This document shows positions 17,574 through 26,392 of a stretch of DNA of 64,000 nt, piece by piece. A model generated the notes under the pieces. The model was not told the origin of the DNA, searched no databases, and was given only the letters and a program-made list of their open reading frames with translations. The DNA is from Thermoclostridium stercorarium subsp. stercorarium DSM 8532 (GTDB taxonomy: Bacteria; Bacillota; Clostridia; DSM-8532), in assembly GCF_000331995.1 (NCBI RefSeq), contig NC_020134.1:124001-188000 (forward strand). The letters are read 5' to 3'. How positions within the stretch are numbered: position 1 is the stretch's first letter; each line of letters begins with the position of its first letter. A program made the translations under genes and the position numbers.

Positions 17574-20500
17574 ATGAGGAATCTCAAAAAGCTCTTGGCA
17601 GTTATCATGGTAGTTGCAATGATCGCATCAATCATGGTACCTGCACTGGCTGAAGAAGGCTTCAACTACGAAAAAGAAGCTGAACAGCTGAGAGACCTCG
17701 GGCTCTTCAAGGGCACCAACAATGGATTGGAACTTGAAGCAGAGCTCACCAGAGAACAGGCTCTGACACTCATGATCCGTATCATGGGCCTTGAAGATGA
17801 AGTTGCAGCAATGACCGAGGAAGAAGTCGCTACTTACATGGCAAGGGTTGTTGACCCCGAAACCGTTACAGAAACATGGGCAAGACCATATGTTGCATAT
17901 GCCGTAAAGAATGGTCTTACCAAGGGAATTGACGGAAACATTTGGCCGAATGTTAAATTTGCAGGCCAGCTCAAAGTAACAGGTAAAGAATTCATCAACT
18001 TCATGCTGTACGGCATGGGCTATAAGGACGTAGCTTGGGATTCAGTTCTCGACAAGGCTGCTGAAGTTGGAATGCTCAGTGCCGGTGAAGCTGTTAGGTT
18101 CGGTACAATCCAGGTACTGACAAGAGACAATGCCGTAGGTATTATGTCAAAGGCTCTGAAGGGAACAACCTCTGAAGGTATTACTCTCGCTGAATACCTG
18201 GTTAACAAGGAAGCCGTTGACAAGGACAAGATGGTTGAATACGGCTATTACACACCGACACCTACACCGACAGAGGCTCCTGTAGTATTTGCTGCTGAAG
18301 CTACTGTTAATAACCTTGCTCAGGTTAGCGTCACTTTTAACCGTGATGTTGACAAGGATTCAGCAGAAGATGTAGGTAATTACAAAATCAAGAATATTAA
18401 GATTGCCGATGCAGCTCTTCAAGACGATGGAAGAACTGTAGTATTAACACTGAATTTCGCAGATGTTGAAAAGAAGATAGAACAGGGATTTACAACTGAT
18501 TTAACAATTAACGGCGTCAAAGACCTTGACGGTGAAGTTTTAAAGGACTACACCATAGAAGATGTCGTATTTACCGATGATGAAATTCCTTACGCCGTTG
18601 ACGCTGCTGTTGTTGGTAAGAGTACAATTAAGGTAGTATTCTCTGAACCTGTAAAAGGTGACTATAATAACGACAATAAGATTTATACATTACCCAAATC
18701 TAATTTCTCCGTGAATAATGGTAAGTCCTATATTAAGCAGGTAAAATTGCAGAAAAACAATACAGAAGCTTTGATCCAGTTGTATAACTCATTAAAAGAG
18801 GGAGAAATTACACTGGCTGTTAAAGCCGATACAAAAGACTACGCAGGTTATGCAGTGAAATATACGACCTTTACACTGGAAGTAGTAGAAGACAAAGAAG
18901 CACCTGTTGTTATCGCATATGAAAAGGCAACACGTTCTGAAGTCACATTAATTTGGAGTGAAGATGTTGAAGCAAATGGTAAATTAGATCCTACCAAGTT
19001 CTACCATACAAATTCAAAGAATATTGTTCGTCAGGAAAATCCTGCCAAAGAACAGTATTCTGTAAAATTTGATGGTAACAAGACAACACTTTACTTTGAT
19101 GATGACTATCTGCTTCCTAATGGTACTGCATATGTATATGTTGCTAAGGATGCAGTAAAAGATTTGTGGGATAATAAGAATGAATTGCAAGTAATTAAAG
19201 TGGAAATTGAAGTTGATGAAACTGCACCGGAAGTAGTTGGCATTGATGTTGAAGACGAGAATAAGATAGTAATTAAGTTCAATGAAGAATTGGACGAAGA
19301 TACAGCAGAAGATGAAGATAACTATACGTTGTTAGACAATAAGGGAAAAGAAAAGGCTAATATTATTGATGATATTGTTTATACCTCTAAGAAGGTAACA
19401 ATAACCTTTAATGACGACCTCAATGGTGATTATACAATAGTTCTTACCAACATCAAAGATAAGTCCGGCAACAAGATGGAAAAGACTGCAATAGACTTTA
19501 ATGTTGGTGATATAGCACCGCCTAATCCGGCTAAATTCACAGCAACGCTTTATAGAGCTGGGGACAAAGATCAGATGCTGAGAGTTTACTTCGATGACGT
19601 AATGGCTACCGATGGTAAATATTCAGTAACTGACGTTGAGAAATACGCTATTTATGACTCGGATGAAGAAACTCTGTTAGTAAGACTTGAAGAGATTGAT
19701 GATGTTGTTATTGAAATAACCGAAGATGGTAAAGCAGTTGAAATTTATGTTCCTTCCAGGCAAGATGTAGATGATGACGAAGCAGAAGAAGGCGTGGATT
19801 ACTTCAACTTAGAAGATGGAATGTATGTACAGATTGGTCGTGTAGCTGATGCAGCAGAAAACAAGATGGAACTTATTTCGACTTTAGTTAAAATTAAGGA
19901 AAGCAACGATATTGGTATTGATAGTGTAGAAGCCACAGCTACCGATACAATTAAGATTACATTCAAGGACGTAGTTGAGGATTTCTATCCTGAAGATCTG
20001 AAGATTGAAGTGAATAAAGTAGAGAATAATACAGTAATAGAGAGAGTATACCTCACAAATAAACATTTTGCAGGAGTAACTACATCAATTAATGATGACG
20101 GAAATACAGTAGTAACGATTACAATTGATGAAGATTATGCCGATTTGATTAATAACGATTTAAGAAAGACACCTGTTACAGTGCATGTAGTAGGCGATAA
20201 GTCAGAAAACAGATACGGGATGAAACTTGAAAGAACAGCAAGAAGTGCAGAAGACAAGATTAAACCTCAGGTATACGATGATGGCAATGATGATGAAGAT
20301 TACGCAGCTACTACACGTAGGTATAGCAAGGATAAGAAAGATGAAAAGAATCGTTATGTAGGAGATTACTTTGCATTAGATCGCAAGGATAGCTATACGG
20401 TAAAAGAGGACGTATATTACTTCACGGGATCATTGTATTTGAATGAGGAAGTAAGATGCGCAACTACCGACAACATATTGCTGGGTGCTGATTTTGTTGT

Positions 20501-20789
20501 TAAGCTCGATGGTAAGAAGTTGGTAAATGGTCAGGATTATCGCGTAGAAATTGGTAAGAAGGACGAAGTTAATGGTATATACGAACTGGTATTCTATTTC
20601 AAAGGTAAGGAAGTAAAGAAAAACGGTAATGTGGTTGGTTATAACTTCGATGGAGACTTAGAAATTGAATTGTCATCAGACGCTAGCTACATCGTAGATA
20701 TGTCCTCTAAGAAGAACAAGATTGAGGCATTTGATAAGATTAAGCTGAAGAATATTGAGTTCTACGTAAGTGTAGAGAGTGTAGAGTAA
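17574..20789 (+). CDS. Probable major S-layer protein (SLH plus SbsA-type Ig-like domains)
   Basis: The 1071-residue product begins with a signal peptide (MRNLKKLLAVIMVVAMIASI..., cut after ALA). A SLH region occupies about residues 27-215 (LRDLGLFKGTNNGLELEAELTREQALTLMIRIMG; later WARPYVAYAVKNGLTKG). A short TPTPTPTEAP linker comes next. The remaining ~840 residues are repeats of about 100 residues of the SbsA/Big_5 type, recognisable by blocks like DKDSAEDVGNYKI, DEDTAEDEDNYTLL and VVVxF. The protein is very acidic. GGGAGG precedes the ATG. A strong promoter, leader hairpin and terminator make it a single-gene unit, as expected of a highly expressed surface-array protein. Confidence 0.92.
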   Translation: MRNLKKLLAVIMVVAMIASIMVPALAEEGFNYEKEAEQLRDLGLFKGTNNGLELEAELTREQALTLMIRIMGLEDEVAAMTEEEVATYMARVVDPETVTETWARPYVAYAVKNGLTKGIDGNIWPNVKFAGQLKVTGKEFINFMLYGMGYKDVAWDSVLDKAAEVGMLSAGEAVRFGTIQVLTRDNAVGIMSKALKGTTSEGITLAEYLVNKEAVDKDKMVEYGYYTPTPTPTEAPVVFAAEATVNNLAQVSVTFNRDVDKDSAEDVGNYKIKNIKIADAALQDDGRTVVLTLNFADVEKKIEQGFTTDLTINGVKDLDGEVLKDYTIEDVVFTDDEIPYAVDAAVVGKSTIKVVFSEPVKGDYNNDNKIYTLPKSNFSVNNGKSYIKQVKLQKNNTEALIQLYNSLKEGEITLAVKADTKDYAGYAVKYTTFTLEVVEDKEAPVVIAYEKATRSEVTLIWSEDVEANGKLDPTKFYHTNSKNIVRQENPAKEQYSVKFDGNKTTLYFDDDYLLPNGTAYVYVAKDAVKDLWDNKNELQVIKVEIEVDETAPEVVGIDVEDENKIVIKFNEELDEDTAEDEDNYTLLDNKGKEKANIIDDIVYTSKKVTITFNDDLNGDYTIVLTNIKDKSGNKMEKTAIDFNVGDIAPPNPAKFTATLYRAGDKDQMLRVYFDDVMATDGKYSVTDVEKYAIYDSDEETLLVRLEEIDDVVIEITEDGKAVEIYVPSRQDVDDDEAEEGVDYFNLEDGMYVQIGRVADAAENKMELISTLVKIKESNDIGIDSVEATATDTIKITFKDVVEDFYPEDLKIEVNKVENNTVIERVYLTNKHFAGVTTSINDDGNTVVTITIDEDYADLINNDLRKTPVTVHVVGDKSENRYGMKLERTARSAEDKIKPQVYDDGNDDEDYAATTRRYSKDKKDEKNRYVGDYFALDRKDSYTVKEDVYYFTGSLYLNEEVRCATTDNILLGADFVVKLDGKKLVNGQDYRVEIGKKDEVNGIYELVFYFKGKEVKKNGNVVGYNFDGDLEIELSSDASYIVDMSSKKNKIEAFDKIKLKNIEFYVSVESVE

Positions 20790-20798
20790 AATGATTAA

Positions 20799-20833
20799 GC
20801 AACCGGAAGATTAAATCTTCCGGTTGTTTTTTT
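20799..20833 (+). terminator. Strong terminator after the S-layer gene
   Basis: A perfect inverted repeat (CAACCGGAAGATT at 20800-20812 against AATCTTCCGGTTG at 20814-20826) is followed by eight T residues. Confidence 0.92.
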
Positions 20834-21084
20834 AAAGCTCTATATGATATCTTGAACATATATAACTAAAATTAGTAAGATACCCAAAAGTTGGATATAA
20901 AATATATTTTGGTACTCAAACATTTATTAAAGAACTTTTATGTTAGTTATATGTCTGAAAAACCATGAGATAAAAAGTACAAGCCATTGAAAAATTAAGA
21001 TCGTTAAAAAGGAACATAGTAATTATAATTTTAAACAAAAAATTTTTAAGCCAATTCTGTAATTAAAATATAACATTTATGTAG

Positions 21085-21113
21085 TTGACAGTTACAAAAA
21101 ACTCTGATACGAT
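21085..21113 (+). promoter_or_regulatory. Probable promoter of the polysaccharide operon, overlapped by a palindrome
   Basis: TTGACA (21085-21090) and TACGAT (21108-21113) are 17 bases apart. The 12-bp inverted repeat ACGATTTTGTTC (21109-21120) / GAACAAAATCGT (21128-21139) begins inside the -10. It could be an operator, or a terminator of upstream transcription since a T-rich run follows at 21139-21150. The 487-base gap 20790-21276 holds this, the S-layer terminator and the leader hairpin, but no gene that I can see. Confidence 0.55.
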
Positions 21114-21205
21114 TTTGTTCAGAACTTGAACAAAATCGTTTTCTTTTTTTACGGTGTTTCGGCCCGTAAGAAAAGTACGATATTAAAATATAAATTTAAT
21201 TTATG

Positions 21206-21246
21206 GCATTTTTAGGCTAATAGATGACAGGTTGGCTTAAAAATGC
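21206..21246 (+). promoter_or_regulatory. 15-bp leader stem-loop before the polysaccharide operon
   Basis: GCATTTTTAGGCTAA (21206-21220) pairs with TTGGCTTAAAAATGC (21232-21246) over all 15 positions, two of them G-U, with an 11-base loop. It lies about 30 bases before the first ATG and has no T-run after it, so it is not an ordinary terminator. It is a candidate binding site for LoaP or another RNA-level regulator. Confidence 0.55.
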
Positions 21247-21276
21247 TAAAGATAAAGTATTGTCAAAAATTAAAAT

Positions 21277-21588
21277 ATGATAAACGAACTTGAAATTTTA
21301 AAAAGTGTCAATGAAGAAAACAAAATAACGCAAAGAGAGTTAGCGAAAAGAACAGGGCTTTCCCTTGGTACAGTGAATGTGCTGATAAAAAGGCTTATAC
21401 ATAAAGGACTTATAAAGATCGAACACATTAATTCCAGAACAATAAAGTACGTTCTGACCCCAAAAGGCATAGCGGAAAAGGCACGACTTACATATCAATA
21501 CATTGTTAATTCGTATTATTACATCATAAGCGTTGAACAAAAGATAGAACAAATAATAAGCAATAAAAATGAAGAAAAAAAAAAGTGA
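21277..21588 (+). CDS. MarR-type winged-helix regulator of the EPS-associated family
   Basis: The 103-residue protein consists of a winged helix-turn-helix (KITQRELAKRTGLSLGTVNVLIKRLIHKGLIKIE, about residues 16-50) and a short C-terminal helix rich in lysine. Small MarR proteins of this sort are found at the head of exopolysaccharide clusters (the MarR_EPS group). It is the first gene of the locus and probably acts on it, perhaps through the palindrome at 21109-21139 (inference). The ATG at 21277 has no obvious strong RBS. Confidence 0.8.
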   Translation: MINELEILKSVNEENKITQRELAKRTGLSLGTVNVLIKRLIHKGLIKIEHINSRTIKYVLTPKGIAEKARLTYQYIVNSYYYIISVEQKIEQIISNKNEEKKK

Positions 21589-21782
21589 TTTTATATGGCG
21601 AAAAAGACGAGCTGTATGATATAATAACAGCTAAGCTGAGATCAAAAAATAAAGAATTTGCCTATGTCCAAAGGGGCTCTGATCTTAGTGTTTATACCAG
21701 TGATCAGTATATTATCATAACCTGGCATCCGGAAGATGTTTTTAAAAACATGCATAATTGTGATATTGTAAATATTTTGTAA
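21585..21782 (+). CDS. Small protein of unknown function, coupled to the MarR-type gene
   Basis: A 65-residue frame opens with GTG at 21585, overlapping the preceding stop (GTGA), and closes 25 bases before the Wzz-like gene. The overlap and spacing support a real gene. The sequence (MILYGEKDELYDIITAKLRS..., SVYTSDQYIIITWHPEDVF) shows no motif that I can name. It could be a small cytosolic partner of the regulator. Confidence 0.55.
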   Translation: MILYGEKDELYDIITAKLRSKNKEFAYVQRGSDLSVYTSDQYIIITWHPEDVFKNMHNCDIVNIL

Positions 21783-21807
21783 TTAATAATAAGTAAAGGA
21801 GAATACT

Positions 21808-23142
21808 ATGGAAGAGATATCTTTAAGAGAGATTTTAGAAGTTATTTTGAAAGGAAAATGGCTTATAGCTCTGATTACAATTGTTGCAGTATTATTAACT
21901 GGTATTGGTACATATATAATGTTGCCGAACAGTCAACATGTGGTCGCAATTATTAATATTAATTACCCTGGCATTGAACAGGGGTTAAATCCGGACGGTA
22001 CGCAGTTTGACATTCTGCAGTTAAAGTCTCCTTATGTCATTGAAAAAGCGCTTGAGGAACTTGCTTTAACGAATAGTGGCCTAAAGCTTGATGAAATAAG
22101 AAGAAACATTGATATAACACCTATTGTTCCTGATGATGTTTCTCAAAGAGCGGAAACAATACTTAAACAGGGCCAGGAATTTGTATATTATCCGAGTGAA
22201 TATAAAATTACATATAAAATTAATAAAGCTTTTTCATACAGCCAGGGAATACAGTTGGTGGAAGAAATAATTTCCCAGTACAAAAAATATTTTTACATGT
22301 TATACTCTGATGTTAAAACTGTAGAAAATACGATAAGCAATGTTGACTTGTCAAATTATGATTATCCTGACATAGTGGAAATTATAAATAAACAGGTAGA
22401 AAGCGTACAGGAACTTTTAGAAAGCAAAGCAGAGGAAGGCAGTGGCTTCAGATCCTCGAATACAGGTTATACTTTTACTGATTTATCAAGAAGTTATGAC
22501 GTTTTAAAAAATGTAGATATAACAAAGTTAGAATCCTTAGTAAATACAAATACCCTTACAAAAGATCGTGAAAGACTCATTAAAGACTATGAATATCGGG
22601 TTAAAAGAATGGAACTTGAAATGGCAAAAAAGAGCAGCGAGGCAGAAGAAGCAAGAAAGCTGATGGATCAATACAAGAAAGAGGATTATGTATTGTTACC
22701 CGATGCATTAGGAGGTCAAATAAAAACCGAGAATACAAGTTCCTATTACAGTACGTTAGCTGAAATGGCAATAACAGCAAGTGTTGAGGCTGCTAACCTG
22801 CAACATGAAATTGAATATTACAGGAATGAAATTGAGCGGTTAAAGTCTGTGCCAACGATTAACAAGGCAAAATTGATGGAAGAAGCAGATAATTTGATTG
22901 AAACCATAAAAAGCAAGATGTCTGATTTGGTAACGAAAACGAATGATACATTGGAAGATTATTATTTATATAAATACGAAAACAATATACGACAAATTGC
23001 ACCTGCAGAAATAGAAACAGGAATTAATATACTGATGAATCTGGCAATTGCTTTTGTTGCAGGTATTATGATAGGAATTTTTGCTGTATTGCTCAGGTAC
23101 TATTGGAAGAGCACAGAAAATGAGAAAATATCAAATCATTAA
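21808..23142 (+). CDS. Wzz/YveK-type polysaccharide chain-length protein
   Basis: The 444-residue protein has the layout of polysaccharide co-polymerases: a short cytosolic N-terminus (MEEISLREILEVILKGKW), TM1 at about 18-38, a long extracytoplasmic part with coiled-coil-like stretches (about 250-380), and TM2 at about 408-430. There is no kinase domain and no tyrosine-rich tail. A GGAG site precedes the ATG. It would set polymer length together with the polymerase and flippase encoded downstream. No partner BY-kinase or phosphatase is seen in the window. Confidence 0.85.
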   Translation: MEEISLREILEVILKGKWLIALITIVAVLLTGIGTYIMLPNSQHVVAIININYPGIEQGLNPDGTQFDILQLKSPYVIEKALEELALTNSGLKLDEIRRNIDITPIVPDDVSQRAETILKQGQEFVYYPSEYKITYKINKAFSYSQGIQLVEEIISQYKKYFYMLYSDVKTVENTISNVDLSNYDYPDIVEIINKQVESVQELLESKAEEGSGFRSSNTGYTFTDLSRSYDVLKNVDITKLESLVNTNTLTKDRERLIKDYEYRVKRMELEMAKKSSEAEEARKLMDQYKKEDYVLLPDALGGQIKTENTSSYYSTLAEMAITASVEAANLQHEIEYYRNEIERLKSVPTINKAKLMEEADNLIETIKSKMSDLVTKTNDTLEDYYLYKYENNIRQIAPAEIETGINILMNLAIAFVAGIMIGIFAVLLRYYWKSTENEKISNH

Positions 23143-23153
23143 TATAATTCGGG

Positions 23154-23190
23154 GGACAAAACACATTAGTTGTTCTGTCCTTTTATTTTG
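23154..23190 (+). terminator. Possible internal terminator between wzz-like and ligase genes
   Basis: GGACAAAACA (23154-23163) pairs with TGTTCTGTCC (23171-23180) apart from one mismatch, followed by a T-rich tail TTTTATTTTG. In a long operon this could be an attenuation point that an antiterminator would override. Confidence 0.6.
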
Positions 23191-23241
23191 AAAAATATTA
23201 TAATTTGAAAATTAGCTTAATATAAAAAAAGGAATGCGGAT

Positions 23242-26200
23242 ATGAGCAGAAAAGAGCAGACAAGACGTAATATTACAAAAAAAGAAAATATATTAAAAAT
23301 TTTGAGGATATTTTTAATAGCGGCTTTGACAATAATAATTTTTTATCCTCCCTATTTGCAGGGATTATATTTTGAAAAACATGTTTTGCCAACACAAATA
23401 ATTGTTTTTACTGTTTTTATAATATTTTTGATTTATAAATGGCTGAAAAATGATAATACGCCATTCTTTAAAACACCTTTGGAATATGTGTGTTTAGGCT
23501 TTGTAATAGTATACTTTATATCCATCTTTGCTGCAGTACATACCCGTTCCGCAATAACAGAATGGCTTAAATACTGCATGTATTTTGCAGTATTTTACAT
23601 GATTTCAGATTTAGCCGACAATCTGAAAACCAAATTATTATTTTTGTGGACAATAATAATCTCTGCCGTTGGTGTTTCGATTATTGGCCTCGATGCTGCA
23701 TTTGGTGGTAATTTAGTAAGAATATTAAATAGATTCTTCAATATTTTAGGTGTAGAAGGAAATTTATTCTTTGGTTTGTTTGAAGGTAACAGAATACATT
23801 CAACATTACAGTATCCTAATGCTCTGGCAGCCTATTTAATGGCTGTTTATTTTATTGCAATTGGATTACTCATGTATTATGAGAAATTATGGCAAAAAAT
23901 TTTAATTAGCTCATTTTCCTTTATATTGTTTACTACTTTTATGCTTACACAAAGCCGTGGAGCGCAACTACTCTTTCCTGTAGCTCTAATAATTTTGTTC
24001 ATTGCAACACAAAAAGGCAACAGAGTAAATACATTAGTGCATGCTATATTATTATGTTTACCCGCAGGAATTACATCACTGTTGATATCGAACTATTTAT
24101 CCGCAGATGTGCTAAATAAAAAAGCACTTTTATATTTAATTTCAGGATTACTGGCAACAGTATTAATTAGCATTTTAGTAAAATATATTGGTAATTTGTT
24201 GCAGAAAGTTAATTGGAAAGTATACGTCTTATTAATACTGCTTATTGCGATTGCGGTAACTGCAGGAATGTATTATGCAGTTAATTCATCTATTCCTGCA
24301 GAATTATCATTAATTGATTCCCCAGTTGATAGAGGAATATCGGTTTCAAAAGATGTAGCATTAGAACCTAATAAAGAATATACACTGGAGTTTGAGGCTG
24401 AAGGAAAAATGAAAGAGGAGAAACCGTACTCGTTTTCTGTAAGAATAACTAATAAAAGTTTAAGCGACATATTGTTTGGTGGCGGAAATCAGGTTGTTAG
24501 GAACGACTATTCTGCAACAAATGGATTTGAAAAATTAAGTTTGTCATTTAATACAGAAGAAGATACTAAATTGGTAAATATTAATTTTGTGGTGTATTAT
24601 TCCGGTACCAGTGCAACAGTAAATAAAGCACTTATTATTGATAAAGAATCAGGAAAAGTAGTAAAAAATGTAATACTTAAACATAAATATAACTTAGATA
24701 GTTTAGTATCGAGATATCAAAATATATTATTACAGCGAAGTTTATTATCAAGGATTATTTTCTATAAAGATGGATTTAAAATATTTAAGGATTTCTGGTT
24801 TTTAGGTGCTGGCGGAGGTGCATGGAGCTATCTTTACAGAAAGTATCAGTCATTTAACTATACAAGTAACCAAGCACATAATTATCCATTGCAAGTAGCT
24901 ATTGAAACAGGAATTTTGGGCATTATTGTGTTAGTGGGTTTTATAATTGTCATTGCAATTTGTTATGGTAAATATCATAAGAAAAAAGAGAATAATAATA
25001 TCATTATATATGCACTAATTATTACAGCCATAGCTTATTTGCTTCTGCATTCTTTTATCGACTTTGACTTTGCGGAAAGTTCAATATTACTACTATATTG
25101 GGCATTAATTGCTTTATTTAACAGAGAGTTAATTGATAATTCAGGGTCAATGAGATTGAATTTATCTGTTGGAGATAAAAAACGAAAAAATAATATTAGA
25201 GTGGGTAGATATCAAAAATATTTATTATTTGCTACTATTATAACTTCATTCGCAGCGTTATATTTTTCTTCGTCCTTTTCCATAGCTTCCGCTTTTGCAA
25301 AACAATCCTTTGAAAGTTTAAAAAATAATGATATTGAAGCGGCGATTAATAAAATGAAAAAGGCAATTAAATGGGATAAATTTAATGAAACTTATGTTAT
25401 AGGTTATAACCCAATGCCAAACAGGGCAGAGCTCAAAGCTGGTTTAATTGATATATTGTTCGTGAAAAATGATATTTATAAACAAGCCGAAAACATCGGA
25501 GATAGTATTTCAAAAGAAGAATTCAATATTTTTCAAAAACAGTTTTCAGAGGCATTAATATATCTAAAAAATGTTGAGAATATGGCTGAAAATAATTTGT
25601 ACTTATGCAGTTCATTAGCCAGTTTTTATTTTAAAACAGGAAATATAGACAAAGGTATAGATTATCTCAATAGGGCAATAAGTTATTTCCCGTTTGAGCC
25701 TTCATTATGGCATTCCAAGGTTAGTGTATATTATCAATTGATGAAAGAGTATTTCAATAATGGAGAATATGACAAGGCTGAAAAATATATATCGGAAGGT
25801 TTAAATGTTATTGATGAAGTTAAAAATGTAAATTTTAAAAATATGAATCCTTTTGTTTTAAATGATGAAACAATAAAGTTACTGCAAACTATAAAATTTA
25901 TACAGGATAATTTTGATAATGAAGAAGAATTATATGACGTTAACAATGTATTACACTACAGCATTTTTAGTATGGATGTTAACAGTGATAATATTCCGGA
26001 TCAATGGATGATAAGTAACCAGGAAACATTGAATATTTCTATTAATAATGATAATTTGTCTGTTCAGACTCCAGAAGAAGCTTATTTATATTTATATACC
26101 CGTTATCCTATAAAACTGGTCGAGGGAAAAACATATATAATCGAAATAAAAACTCAGGATAATAGCACGGGTGGGCAAATTTATTTTTCTTTTATAGGAA

Positions 26201-26355
26201 TAATGTCGAAAGCTAAACAGTTAAATAAAGAAGGAAATAAATATATAGGTGAGATATTAATTGAAAATAAACCAGATGATAACGGAAATCAGTTCAGAAT
26301 ATATTTTGAAAGAAGTTGCGTTATAGAAAGTATAACTATTAAGGAAATGAAATAA
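23242..26355 (+). CDS. O-antigen ligase/polymerase-like membrane protein with TPRs and a C-terminal beta domain
   Basis: This 1037-residue protein has about twelve TM segments in residues 20-650. The Wzy_C-type catalytic loop is split by an inserted beta-rich domain at about 350-485 that starts after TM segments and resembles a carbohydrate-binding fold. The conserved core after it (FWFLGAGGGAWSYLYRKYQ, QAHNYPLQVAIETGILG near residue 543) is that of Wzy/WaaL family proteins. Residues ~683-886 are TPR-like helices, and ~905-1037 is another beta domain (DNIPDQWMIS..., GKTYIIEIKTQ). It probably polymerises or transfers the repeat units outside the membrane. Confidence 0.82.
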   Translation: MSRKEQTRRNITKKENILKILRIFLIAALTIIIFYPPYLQGLYFEKHVLPTQIIVFTVFIIFLIYKWLKNDNTPFFKTPLEYVCLGFVIVYFISIFAAVHTRSAITEWLKYCMYFAVFYMISDLADNLKTKLLFLWTIIISAVGVSIIGLDAAFGGNLVRILNRFFNILGVEGNLFFGLFEGNRIHSTLQYPNALAAYLMAVYFIAIGLLMYYEKLWQKILISSFSFILFTTFMLTQSRGAQLLFPVALIILFIATQKGNRVNTLVHAILLCLPAGITSLLISNYLSADVLNKKALLYLISGLLATVLISILVKYIGNLLQKVNWKVYVLLILLIAIAVTAGMYYAVNSSIPAELSLIDSPVDRGISVSKDVALEPNKEYTLEFEAEGKMKEEKPYSFSVRITNKSLSDILFGGGNQVVRNDYSATNGFEKLSLSFNTEEDTKLVNINFVVYYSGTSATVNKALIIDKESGKVVKNVILKHKYNLDSLVSRYQNILLQRSLLSRIIFYKDGFKIFKDFWFLGAGGGAWSYLYRKYQSFNYTSNQAHNYPLQVAIETGILGIIVLVGFIIVIAICYGKYHKKKENNNIIIYALIITAIAYLLLHSFIDFDFAESSILLLYWALIALFNRELIDNSGSMRLNLSVGDKKRKNNIRVGRYQKYLLFATIITSFAALYFSSSFSIASAFAKQSFESLKNNDIEAAINKMKKAIKWDKFNETYVIGYNPMPNRAELKAGLIDILFVKNDIYKQAENIGDSISKEEFNIFQKQFSEALIYLKNVENMAENNLYLCSSLASFYFKTGNIDKGIDYLNRAISYFPFEPSLWHSKVSVYYQLMKEYFNNGEYDKAEKYISEGLNVIDEVKNVNFKNMNPFVLNDETIKLLQTIKFIQDNFDNEEELYDVNNVLHYSIFSMDVNSDNIPDQWMISNQETLNISINNDNLSVQTPEEAYLYLYTRYPIKLVEGKTYIIEIKTQDNSTGGQIYFSFIGIMSKAKQLNKEGNKYIGEILIENKPDDNGNQFRIYFERSCVIESITIKEMK

Positions 26356-26392
26356 TGTATTTAAAAATATTAAAAGAGAAAGGCAGATGTCT

